A stretch of DNA of 64,000 nucleotides from Azolla caroliniana (Eukaryota; Polypodiophyta), in contig JBHGNT010000009.1 of the NCBI GenBank assembly GCA_043228905.1, forward strand, positions 15,562,001 through 15,626,000. The letters are read 5' to 3'. The notes beneath the pieces were generated by a model. That model was given only the letters and a program-made list of their open reading frames with translations. It was not told where the DNA came from and did no database searches. Positions 44,701 to 54,049 of the stretch are shown here, piece after piece. The position numbers and the translations under genes are program-made. Every line of letters starts with the position of its first letter. Positions within the stretch are counted from its first letter, which is position 1.

Positions 44701-47700
44701 AAAAAGTGGAAGAGAGAAAAGGCATTTAAAGCGTTGCAAATTCTAGAGAGAGAAGGCATTTAAAGAGTTGCAGATTCTAGAGAGAGAAGAATCTGGGAAG
44801 AGAGAGAATGTAGTACAAAGATAATAAAGATGAAAGAGAGTGCAAGTCTGGAGCTGCCACCCTCCAACATATTGTCGGGTTCGCCATTTTGAGGATTTGA
44901 GAATGCAAACTTTGACAAAGTTTTCCTTATTCAAGGAAGAGGATCATGAGGGTGCATGGAGGCCTACAATGACCAAGGCAATGTAGCCATCAATCGTGGA
45001 CCTGCCATGCCAATACTCAAGTATACCCCCCCCCCCACACAAATATTCTTCCTATCTTTGATATTCTCACCCTATCTAAAAGTGTTTTACAAATTTTATA
45101 ATCGGGTTATTTTGTTTCGCATTTCCAATATTTCTTTCTTTGATCTTCTTATCCTATGTAAGTGTTTTGCATATTCTAGCTTAAATTCATAGGCAGTTTT
45201 TGTTTGAAGGCAGGAACATCAAAGAATTTGATCCCATCCACAAGACCATTGACCTCCCATTGGGTGACACTTGAGCTCCAAGTCAAGACTGGACCATTGT
45301 TGACTACTTTCGTGCAAAGATCCATCACGTGTTGTCATCATTGTTGTATTCATGAACAGTGCGTCAAGATAATGTAGGATTCAAGAAGCAAATAGTATAT
45401 GATAAAAATATGCTCTATTAAATTGGAACAAGAAGATTTTATTTAACGAGGTTACAATATTCCACAGTAAGGATGACACATTATCTCTACCATGCTCTGG
45501 CTTGAACACTTGACTGCATGATCCTTAACACATAAACACACATATTCACACATATTCACACATATTCTCACATATTCACATACTCTATAGGATCCTTTAC
45601 ACATAAACACACACATGTACAATCTGAACATCACCAGAAACTGCTCACTTGCACATAGAGGAGCACACACATTCCACCCACACCTCGAACACATCCTGCA
45701 CACAAACTGCATATTTACAAGTGTATCCACACAATTCAAGAGAGGAAGTCAAACAAATGAAGCACAAAAAAGTGCTAATTCATCTGCTGACTCCCGCAAC
45801 CCTTCTTCTTGCAACCCAAGAAAATGGTTGTTAGAAACGTTTGTTTGCAATGCTTAGCAAAATGAGAATGCATTAGACATGTTCTCATTTTGTTCAGCCT
45901 GTAGAAATAGGAATCTCACTATAATATAGTATTTGAGCCTGAAGTATTCAAATGATTGTATCCTATCACTCTAGCATTGTGTCTATCAATTCTCCCATCA
46001 TTATTATTATAATATGAACGTGTAAAACCCTAACCCAAACCTAGGAAAAACCTAAACCCAAGTTTTGGAAACAAAAAATAGCCCTCCCTATTTAGTATGT
46101 ATTGAAATGAACACTTGATGAATCCATATGAGAAACACCATGTTGAATCCAAATGTGAACCCACAACCATTCTTCCAGGGAAAATTCCTTTAAGTGTGTT
46201 CCTCTTATAAGGAGGTTTATTGATGCTAAAAGCCTCATTCATCACGAGGGTTATTGGAGTATGGCTTGCATATACCATTGATATGAAACTCCTGAAAGAA
46301 TATAGTCAGGGTAGTTAAAAAGGAATCTCTTAAATGCTAGTGGATCAAAGAAGCAAGGCATTAGCTAAGTAGTTGGAGCAATGAATGCTCATGTAACATT
46401 CTCCTTTTGATGGCCTAGAAAATAGCAACTAGAGGAAAATAATAAAAACTACAGCCCACTGAAGACAAAAGGGAAGCTCTGAGGAAGAAATAGATGCAAT
46501 GTGAATCTCAAAATAGTTCTTGCCACGTATGAAACCAAGAATGGATTATAAAGTGCAACGACTTGTCTCAAAATAGACAAGGTTCCTCTTTCATTAAACA
46601 GTTTTAAATCTCCAATAAAGTGGTTAACAAATAATACTTTCATAAGGACAAAGAACAATTTTGGGACTAAAAGCTCCATAAATGTTTTACTCAACACCAC
46701 TCAGCCCTAATTCCTTGTCTCTATTTTCAAGACCAAAACTAAAGATTATAAGATTGCAACGACTCTGATGTTCCTCTTTTAATTATAGATATGCAATTCA
46801 CATGACTTCTTGTTCTAAGGATCCAGAAGAAGATTTGAGCAATCAACTAGTTGTAGATACATAGCACAGGTTAATACAATGACTTGCTGGTTCCTCAAGT
46901 ACCTTTTAAACCTAGAATAGACCAATAAACCATTTATGAGCATATCTGTTCCAGCAATCCCTGATTCTCCAGTGTTACAGTTACCCTTTAATGATAGACA
47001 AGCAATGTAGAGTCAAACAAAAAAGCATAAACATGCCCGTCTCTGAACTTTATTAAGAAGCGTAACTTGATATCAATTTCTTACCTTCATATTGAATAAC
47101 ACGAGAAGGAACTCCCAGAACATCATGTGACGTTTCCCAATGAGAAGTAACTTTCACTTGGTACCAACTGCACCATAAATGCTTAATCCTTAATGGAATA
47201 CTAAATAGAGTGGCAAGCCTTAATAAAAAAGCAAACCACAGAGAAAATCTAAGATTGTCTTTCATAGTATGACAAAAACAAAGATATCCCAAGTTAATGC
47301 TTAATAAAGTATGGAAGACAAAAACAAGCCAGTTCATACTTTGCTGAAAATTATGATCATCAGAATGTGATGGATTAAACACATTCTGAAATTGATCAAA
47401 GTGAGATTTTGCAAAAGGGAAGGAGAGACATGCGAATGCTGGAAATAGATCAAGGTGTGAAATCTCATATCAGGGTTTTAGGAAAGGCAAGACTACAAGC
47501 TTACCATAAATCTATATTGAAGTGGAGTTTGAAAAGGGCAAAAAGAACAAGGAAAGAGACATACCCTTGTTGGAATAGGTCAAGGTTATGGAAACTGTGC
47601 ATGTAGACTGCAATCTCGAGGAATGATTCTGTTCCAGAAGTTGACGAAGAAACAACAGAAGAAGGGAGAGGATTCGTGGCTTCTTTTTTTTCTTCCGTTG

Positions 47701-47794
47701 TTGTTTCTGAAGCATAACCTCCGTTGTTGGTTCGAAAGAAGGTCCTCCTGGGTGGTCGATCCACAAGAGACATGGCAAGTTCATGAAAACCCAT
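35311..47794 (-). CDS. FAM135-like putative serine esterase (DUF3657 + DUF676), 14 exons
   Basis: Exons: 47575-47794, 47085-47167, 40074-40225, 39752-39816, 39474-39671, 39278-39332, 38723-38986, 38414-38542, 38140-38332, 36931-36990, 36595-36801, 36247-36505, 35874-36130, 35311-35598. All introns are GT-AG, phases match, and the total of 2430 nt gives 809 residues, the usual plant FAM135 length. Residues ~55-260 are the FAM135 N-terminal domain (EIAVYMHSFHNLDLFQQG, DNSFSTRPFHIKYARQDV, GLHAYCPVYFDAWH). From ~530 comes the alpha/beta-hydrolase DUF676 domain: VVVFVHGFQ, nucleophile elbow FVGHSMGN (Ser617), SSPQDRYVPYHSA (Asp715), and TAHIEFLE (His787). The catalytic triad looks intact; the substrate is unknown. 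ATG 47794 is chosen because a pyrimidine tract and CAG just upstream suggest a leader intron; an in-frame ATG at 47959 would add 55 mostly hydrophobic residues. Confidence 0.92.
35730..35790. repeat. (GA)n microsatellite in last intron of the FAM135-like gene
   Basis: A long run of GA units in the intron between exons 13 and 14. Confidence 0.85.
37283..37916. mobile_element. hAT-type MITE, 634 bp, in intron 9 of the FAM135-like gene
   Basis: Ends TAGCAATGGGC...GCCCATTGCTA, with the perfect 8-bp duplication GTAGCAAG at 37275-37282 and 37917-37924. The interior is rich in GGTTTGGTTT and AACCGAACC repeats, like the MITE at 21452 but with different termini. No coding capacity. Confidence 0.92.
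41216..41650 (-). repeat. 3' LTR of the intronic Copia
   Basis: 435 bp. It pairs with 44416-44869. Confidence 0.94.
42191..42990 (-). pseudogene. Copia integrase core of the intronic element
   Basis: Minus-strand frame 42796-42191 reads KGRKVRSDNGGEF (second Asp), STPNTPHQNGVVERKNRT (Glu), FWSEVVYIINCCPTKAV, and the C-terminal block VFGCDAYVHISDHKR..FLSYN. The first Asp region lies in another frame near 42870-42990. One frame change near 42796 separates them. Confidence 0.8.
42998..43510 (-). pseudogene. Copia protease and GAG-pre-integrase of the intronic element
   Basis: Protease reads EWLVDSGATSHMTYD at about 43455-43500 with D-S-G-A intact. A stop lies at about 43420, then LQDVLHVPRIFANLLSVYQI and the pre-integrase end MLWHARPGHLNYNSLQKL. 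Confidence 0.8.
43511..44130 (-). pseudogene. Copia gag of the intronic element
   Basis: Minus-strand frame 44123-43620 reads the UBN2 gag end (LKIHDTPNIMDQITQFVTL, LLESFSAFCDTISLLPN) and shifts frame at the zinc knuckle (CHYCGYKGHIQPDC readable in another frame near 43640-43690). The N-terminal half of gag is missing: only about 290 bp lie between it and the LTR. Confidence 0.8.
44416..44869 (-). repeat. 5' LTR of the intronic Copia
   Basis: 454 bp. It carries a short internal duplication (AGAGACACAGCCAA) not present in the left LTR. Confidence 0.94.
44875..47084. other. Remainder of intron 2 of the FAM135-like gene
   Basis: Non-coding intron sequence. It contains a C(10) run near 45028, a short ACACATATTC tandem repeat at about 45535-45590, and a CACACA-rich stretch to 45720. 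Frames here reflect these repeats. No further element limits seen. Confidence 0.5.
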
Positions 47795-48050
47795 GTCGCC
47801 AAAACAATCTCCTGAGAAGAAGAAACGGAAAACAAAAAGGTTCATAAGGATCGGGAGGAGAAAAGAAAAAGAAAAACAGATTTGGAGAAGGAAGATAGGC
47901 AGGAAATCTGAGAAGGAAGGCGAAATTCGCATGCCATTGAAATTGAAAGAGCTCGCCATAGCCAAGAAGCGCACGATGCCGTCTTCTTTCTTCACAGTAT
48001 CGCTGTGCTGCGTCTGCGATTTGGGGGTTTTGGGCACTCCTTTTTTTCAT

Positions 48051-48394
48051 TCAAAATTGAGAGATTATTTCCTCATTTCAAACGCAGGACAGGAGGAGGA
48101 GGCAGGAAGGCATAAGGAGGAGGACCAAGACCAAGACCAAGACCAAGACCAGGAGGAACAAGAACAAGAGCAGAAGCATTTATGGCCCTCCCTCCTTTTA
48201 CCTGCTATCGGGACCGCCAAGCCCTGTCCCATCCATTTTTTTATTGTCAGGACTATTGTCGTAACCTTGTCTCCCTCTTCGATCCTCCTCGGTCGCAGTC
48301 TGTGCATTCTGGCGAATCTCCCCCTTCATCTTGACCTATTAAGAGTCTAATACTAATCAATCGACCAATAAAGTAAAATATAAGTTAAATAGAT
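48051..48394. promoter_or_regulatory. Upstream region of the FAM135-like gene
   Basis: The putative promoter and leader are squeezed into about 350 bp between the first exon region and the Gypsy pol fragment. A (GACCAA)n run at 48121-48152 (CTTGGT on the gene's strand) is the main feature. No clear TATA box. Confidence 0.4.
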
Positions 48395-48634
48395 TGGATA
48401 GAAGAACTTGTTCCGCCCGACCACCCCCGAGCTAATGATCAAGAAGACATAGCCAACCTACCACCGACGTCTCATATCGTCGGATATTAGGATGACTAAT
48501 ACCTTGGAAGAGATAACACGATCATTGTGAAGAAAGCTTGACCCGCACCACCTGTGTCTTAAGGCAACAACCTTCCGACGTAATGTGCTTTTGAGGGTAG
48601 ATAAGCCTCATATTTATACCTCTTCCTAGGCCCC

Positions 48635-49522
48635 TTGAATAGGTGTGCCTTTCTAAACTCCATCGACATGTATGTTGCCATCGACAAGTATAGTCGAAGT
48701 ATCATGGCAGGGAATGTCAAAGTCAATATGAAATACAAGATGATGGACAAGAAAGTAAAACCTATTGCTATTCCACTGCTTGAGGATAGGTGGCAAAGAA
48801 TGAAGGAAGTTGCACAGGATCCGAGAGGAATCAGACATACCTTCACTAAAGAGACCAGAGAAAAGCTTCGTGTTGGGAAAGATGAATTTCTCTTGCCAGA
48901 AGAGGAAGTCACATTTCGGGAAATGCTTGAAAGACATGGGAAAGCATTTGCTTTATATCCGAATGAAATCAGATGCGCCGATCCGAAGATAATAGAACCG
49001 ATGGTGATATTCACAATACCACATGTGTCGTGGAACCTAAAGCCTATATCAGTCCCAAGAGCACACATTCTGAAATTAATCAAGCTCTTGAAAGAGAAGG
49101 TTGAGATGGGAATTCTCAAGCCATCAAATGTTCCTTACTCGAATAGGTGGTTCACGGTACCAAAGAAGAATGGAACCTTAAGGTTCATACAAGATCTTCA
49201 ACCAATAAATAAAGTGACGATCCGCAATGTCGGGATCGGTCCAAGTATCGATGAGTTCGTAGAAGCATTTGCAGGAAGATCCATTTATTCTATTCGTGAT
49301 CTCTACTTAGGCTATGATCAGTTTCAACTAGCAGTCAACAGCAAAGACATCACAACAATGAGGACTCTGATTGGATTGGTATGGATGTGCACCATACCTC
49401 AAAGCGCAACCAACTCTATAGCACATATGGTAAATGCCATGAACAAAGTACTAAGAGACTGCATCCTAGATATTACAATGCCATTCCTCAATGATATCCC
49501 TATAAAAGGGTGCCCTGAATAA
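48635..49522 (+). pseudogene. Gypsy reverse transcriptase (family D), active site altered
   Basis: A 295-residue open frame with KEKVEMGILKPSNVPYSNRW, VPKKNGTLRFIQDLQPINKV, IYSIRDLYLGYDQFQLAV and MPFLNDIPIKG. The last block is the catalytic F-x-D-D, here L-N-D: the first of the two Asp is Asn. QGATNS is QSATNS. The frame ends with a stop just after the active site. It cannot be catalytically normal. Confidence 0.8.
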
Positions 49523-49594
49523 GAAAATGACGAGTCTTTAGATCAAGATGGATGTCGAAGATTTGTTTCAAACCATATTAAAGACTGCAAGAGA

Positions 49595-50620
49595 GTGCTA
49601 CAAAGACTAGAAGGAGCCGAGCTCACATTTTCCGGAGAAAAGTTGGCATTCGGCCATCGCAAGGTCCTAGTAGTGGGACATCTTTGTGGAGCATACGGAC
49701 GGAAACCCTCTCCTGAGAAGGTGAATACTATTCAAGAGATGCGAGAAGAATGTATATCCCAGACAGAGGTGCGAAGATTCTTAGGAGTGTGTGCCTTTTA
49801 TCATATTTGGATTTCGCACTACACTCATGTTGCTGAGCCATTATATGGATTGCTAAAGAAAAGAAAGAAGTTCGAATGGCGAGAGGAGCATACAAACGCG
49901 ATGCGAAGATTGAAGAAACTACTTCTTGAAGCTCCAACACTAAGAAAGGCCGACTATACTGAAGGAAAGCCGATTTATGTGACTATGGATACGAGCCCAA
50001 TTGGAATCGGGTGGGTCATAAATCAAGAAGGAGAAGATAGTGCACGACATGCTATCCGGTTTGGAGCAAAGGTCCTCAACGAACGACAACAAGGATATGC
50101 CCAAGTCAAGCGGGAACTTTGGGGCATTGTGTCTAAGGTGAAGGTAGACAAAGACTCCCTAATCGGGTCGGAAGTGATAATTGAGACGGATAGTCTCCCA
50201 ATCCTCAGGATGATCTCAGGGTGTGCGACACCAGATTTGGCTATGCTAAGGTGGATCGCCTATAACAAGTCTTTGAACCCAAAAATCCGCCACATTGCAG
50301 AAAAGAACAATGTCGTGGTTGACATGCTGTCAAGAGCAAGATTCAAGAATGAAAGTGACATGGTTAGGGAAGATGAAGACGTCACCCTCGACTTCTTCAA
50401 AACTGCCCGACTGTCGGCAGAAGACAAGGACACGCCAAACCTCCACTCCTTCAATGAGAACGAGGGAGAGGGTGAGTGGTTACTGATCGGTAGGTTCTTG
50501 AGAACAATGACGGCGGATGCTTCGTGGACGAAGGAGGAGGCTCTACGAATCCGGAAGAAAGCTTACCAATACTTTCTGAAGGGAGGGTTCCTCTGGCAGC
50601 ACCCAAAGAGAAGGACATGA
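49595..50620 (+). pseudogene. Gypsy RT end and RNase H (family D)
   Basis: A 341-residue open frame. It has RT thumb blocks (KLAFGHRKVLVVGHLCG, KVNTIQEM, RRFLGVCAFYHIWI). The RNase H domain follows with VTMDTSPIGIGWV (Asp), VKRELWGI (Glu), and IETDSLPIL (Asp), so the catalytic acids are kept. A further linker comes before integrase, and a single stop at 50618 separates it from the next frame. Confidence 0.78.
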
Positions 50621-51440
50621 ATGCCACGTCAAGTAGTGGTGAAGAGAGAGTACCAAGCAATGCTGATGTCTGAATTCCATGAAAGTCCTTGGGCAGGTCA
50701 TACAGGAACATGGGTGACGTTTGAAAAGCCGAAGGAGAAGTACTGGTGGCCAAGCATGTACAAATATGTACTTCATTTTGTGTCCACATGCGAAAACTGT
50801 CAAATACATTTGAACATACGTCACCATGATGAGTTACGACCGACATATCCACATACCATACACTTCAAATGGATGGTGGATTTGGTCTCGATGCCAATGG
50901 GAGTGGGACAGATGAAGTACTTAGTACTGGCAAGAGAGGACCTGACAAATCAGGTAGAAGGACGAGCCTTGGCAAATAAGATGATGTCAGCCATTTGAAA
51001 ATTTCTACTCGAGGAGGACGTTTGCCGATATGGATGTGTAGGAAAGATAGTGGCTGACTGAGGGGAGTTGGATGCACGCGAAGCAATGGAGCTCTTCGAG
51101 TGACTAGGCGTGAAGCTCTCCCTCACGATTGCGTACAATCCAGAAGCAAATGGGAAGATCGAGTGAGGGCATGGAGCAATAGTCAAAGCCTTTGTACGAG
51201 CTTGTAAAGGTCAAGTCGGGAACTGGCCGCGACTATTGCCCTATGCCTTGTCGGCCGACAGAACTACGCACAGTCCTATGATAGGGTATATGCTAGCAGA
51301 GCTTATGTATGGGCAGAAACCGGTAATGCCCATCGAAAAGATGACCGCCTCTTGGGTAGTGATACCATCGAAAATATACCCATATGCCAAGTCCGAAATC
51401 TTGTCTTCAGACGCGTGGAAATCGTCGTTGCGAAGGGGGG
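50621..51440 (+). pseudogene. Gypsy integrase (family D), several stops
   Basis: The zinc-binding HHCC region reads FHESPWAGHTGTW..KYVLHFVSTCENCQIH. The catalytic core follows with WMVDLVSMPMG (first Asp), then stops at about 50997 and 51058, a second-Asp region VAD..GELDA, and NPEANGKIE (Glu). ALSADRTTHSPMIGYMLAELMYGQKPVMP marks the core end. At least four stops, so it is inactive. Confidence 0.75.
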
Positions 51441-51600
51441 ATAATGTCATGAAGACATATTTTGGGTTACAGGGATTTGAACCCACAACTTCTTGGCCTA
51501 TGTGTTAAATACTTAACCATTATAATAGCATATATGATGTATTTGATAGTAGTCTCGAACATCAACACAAATCTATTCGAAAATTCTCTCACTGATGGTT
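51440..51600 (-). repeat. Possible SINE-like insertion with B-box motif
   Basis: This segment does not fit the surrounding pol frame. On the minus strand it has GGGTTCAAATCCCTGTAAC, resembling a tRNA/SINE B box. Similar GATTTGAACCC motifs sit in the direct repeats near 11056 and 19352. No A box, tail or target duplication was found. Confidence 0.3.
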
Positions 51601-51693
51601 TGGGCCGTATCAAGTGGTAGAAGTTCGACGAAATGGAACATATATTTTATCAGAATTTGATGGAACTCTTCTTCGAGTTCCAATTGTTGGTTG
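51601..51693 (+). pseudogene. Gypsy pol C-terminus (family D)
   Basis: A short frame GPYQVVEVRRNGTYIL..LLRVPIVG and stop, the usual tail of Gypsy integrase (G-P-Y/F module). It ends right at the start of the Copia B LTR. Confidence 0.65.
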
Positions 51694-51694
51694 A

Positions 51695-51974
51695 TGAGAA
51701 TCAAACTCAACATCCCATGTGTGGGAACACACTCTAGGACACTCAGGTGTGTGAACACCCCACCTCCTTGTATAGTAACTTGTGTGTCATAGAAGTTAAT
51801 ATCCTATCACACATATTCTTTAAGTAGTTAAGGCACGACCTCTTTCCCAAGAGGTTGTTTCAGTGAGAGAACTTAGAGAGAAGGTGACTACATAAGCACC
51901 TTCTCCTTCTCTTTGTAATGTTGTTGGCTCATTCTTGCTAGTGTTAATACAATTTTCTGTATTTTCTTGTGTTG

Positions 51975-52012
<38 letters not shown>

Positions 52013-52065
52013 ACACACACACACACATCTCTTCTACTACACAAAATCATCACCGATTCTTTACA
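51695..52065 (+). repeat. 5' LTR of Copia element B
   Basis: 371 bp from TGAGAATCAAACTC to CTTTACA, with (CT)n and (AC)n runs at about 51975-52026. It is the same family as 7940-8305. The primer site TGGTATCAGAGC follows at 52066. Confidence 0.78.
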
Positions 52066-52193
52066 TGGTATCAGAGCGCTTGATCCAAGCCCATTGTCTT
52101 CGCGTGTGTCATGTCTAATCTCGTGTTCACAGAGAACCGGCTGATCACTGTAGCAATGACCTGCACAATTCGAATCAGGAGAAGAAGTTCGAC

Positions 52194-52480
52194 ATGAACA
52201 CTCATATGGGAAGCACTCTTCTTATAGAGACACTCGATAGAAACAATTTTGCATCTTGGGAGTACAAGATGCATCAATACCTTATCGGGCAAGGCTATGT
52301 GAGTTATGTGAAAGGAGCAAACGAAAATCAACCCAACCCAAGACATGCCAACCATCCAGCTTGGGAGCAAGCAACGAGTCGGGTGTTGTATTGCCTTGCA
52401 TCATGCATCCATGATCATATGCTTGGCTATATCCAAGAGGCCAAAATGCCAAAAGATGCGTGGGGGAACCTCAAGAAGAT
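52194..52480 (+). pseudogene. Copia gag of element B, 5' part
   Basis: Starts at ATG 52194 (MNTHMGSTLLIETLDRNNFA) and stays open through WEQATSRVLYCLASCIHDHML and AWGNLKKI, where the Gypsy insertion cuts it. The continuation with stops is at 56358-56541 (IKELCDSLGSINV). Confidence 0.85.
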
Positions 52481-52675
52481 TGTTAATCCTAGGGCTGGAC
52501 AACAGCCTAACACAAGGTGTCCACTTAAGACACTTCACCAAAGGGTGTTACGACAAGATGACTCACGACACAATGCTTAATTAGACCTTAATCGATTACT
52601 TAGCAACACATCATTAACACGTGTAAGATATAACAATGAGTACAGAACGGTAATCAATACTGAAAGATTAAGGCA
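52481..52675 (-). repeat. Truncated 3' LTR of Gypsy E
   Basis: 195 bp closely matching the first 195 bp of 55896-56357. It stops after GATTAAGGCA, where RT coding sequence begins. Confidence 0.9.
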
Positions 52676-53946
52676 CATACTCTAATTTTGCTGTTTTTCT
52701 TTGGTACGACTACTATCGGGCTCAGCCATGTAGATTTCTTTACGGGTCGGATAAAGCCAACCCTTAGCAACTTGTCGATTTCTTCCTTGACTTTGGCGGC
52801 GTAGTTTGGATTCATCCGGTACCGTCGTTGTGCTACCGGTTTGGCGTCTTTGCTCAAATGTATCTGGTGCTGATATAGCTGAGGATCGAGCCCTCTCATA
52901 TCCTCGTAGGACCAGGCAAACACGTCCCGAAACTCTTTGAGAAGTGTAATCATCGCCGTTCTGTTCTCCGTAGTCATTTCCTTGGCTATCTGCACCGGTC
53001 TCGCCTCTTCTGTAGTTCCTAGATTGACCTCCTCTAGTTGGGATGCTTTAACCCGTTGTGATACGACCATTTCTCTTTCCAGCGCTTCTTGTGCTTGCCG
53101 TAGCTCCCGGATCGCTTCTTTATTTTGTTCTTCGTCCGCTCCGTCTGGTGGCAGTATGTATGGTGATACGGCTTCAGCTACGTCGATTTCGAACAAAGGT
53201 ACTATCTTCGGATTATCTTGCAAGTATTGATCCACCTCTTTGTCTGCTAATCCATCCAACATATTGACACATTCGGCATATAGGGGTGTCAATTCTTTCC
53301 CGGTACCCGTCCGTGGTTGTGTCGGTACCCGTACTTTTGCTTTTCCCCGCCGGAAGGTGACTATGTTCTTCCTCCAATTTTGTTTAATGTGCGCCATTTT
53401 TAGCCATGGCCGCCCCAACAATAGCGGGTACGCACCTTGTGCCTGTAATTGTAGCACTACTGCCGAGATGCGAAATGTGTTGCCGACTTCCAAATCTCGT
53501 ATCAAGCCGGTCGGTCGCACTGAGCTTGTATCCGCCATCCGTAGCCAGAACGGGCATGGTTCCCACTCTTGGATTCCCAAGGTTGTGCATGTTCGGAGGC
53601 TAATCACATTGACGCCGGATCCTCCATCTATTACTGTTCCGGGTAACTCCTTCCCCTTCACGATGGCTGTGATCGCCGGACTGTTTGTGTCTACCACCGC
53701 CGGTCCCTCCTCCAGATTTGAGAAGAATGTTGGTGTTCGTGGTGTTTCTCCTGCCGTCATGCCTGTCTTGAGTCCTTCGGTGAATTTGGGCACAAGTTGC
53801 AGGAGCCGTCCTAATGGCAACGTGACTTGGCACTCCTGCAATGCCTGCCATGTCGCATTTTCGGTCTGATTGCTGCCGGCGAACTCTTCGGTGTTCTCCT
53901 TTTGCTGCGCAAGTTCTGCTACGTTTCGCTCATTTGCCTTTTTCAC
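52676..53946 (-). pseudogene. Gypsy E protease and start of RT
   Basis: A long minus-strand open frame. It holds the protease active site VIDGGSGVNVIS and LLLGRPWLKMA, the linker with DNPKIVPLFEIDVAEA and ALEREMVVSQRVKA, then the RT start FRDVFAWSYEDMRGLDPQL, PVAQRRYRMNP and VVVPKKNSKIRVCA. It leaves RT homology there at the deletion junction. The protease looks intact; RT is missing its catalytic part. Confidence 0.85.
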
Positions 53947-54049
53947 CCATTCCGTTGCTTGCTTCCGGATGGCCTCTTGTGTTTCCCATTCCGTCGTCTT
54001 GCCCTTCGACCTTGTGGTGACCTGCTATAGGTCTGCGACTTCGGCGACT

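Larger units (their letters stand above)
41216..44869 (-). mobile_element. Recent Copia in intron 2 of the FAM135-like gene, RT deleted
   Basis: LTRs 41216-41650 (435 bp) and 44416-44869 (454 bp) run TGTGAGAAATG to CCTCCAACA and are nearly identical apart from a short duplication in the right copy. Target duplication TATTG is at 41211-41215 and 44870-44874. The minus-strand primer site TGGTATCAGAGC adjoins the right LTR, and GAGTTGAGAGGAGG, a polypurine tract, adjoins the left one. The 2.8-kb interior keeps gag, protease and integrase. It jumps from the first residues of RT (ELDSIEWNHTWEMVPQP) to the last residues of RNase H, so RT and most of RNase H are gone. It lies in the same orientation as the host gene. 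Confidence 0.95.
48395..51694 (+). mobile_element. Gypsy family D, pol fragment (RT, RNase H, integrase)
   Basis: Plus-strand pol of a divergent Ty3/Gypsy lineage, with no LTRs seen. RT, RNase H and integrase are in Gypsy order, then a pol tail ending at 51693, where the LTR of Copia B begins. A short non-matching segment with a GATTTGAACCC motif interrupts the end of integrase (about 51440-51600). It lies head to head with the FAM135-like gene. Confidence 0.82.

Noticed and set aside
45535-45590. Short regular repeat considered as a CRISPR-like array
   Set aside because: Ten-base units without spacers in a plant intron; a simple tandem repeat.
45452-45739. A Cys/Val-rich minus-strand frame in intron 2
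   Set aside because: Translation of the ACACATATTC tandem repeat and CACACA-rich DNA.
47501-48037. A 178-residue minus frame as a single-exon gene
   Set aside because: Its end reads through a clear splice donor (AAGG|GTATGT) into intron; only the part up to 47575 is exon 1 of the FAM135-like gene, and its 5' limit has no ATG.
53240-53869. A 209-residue plus-strand frame
   Set aside because: Shadow of the Gypsy E protease/linker ORF on the minus strand, which has recognisable motifs.
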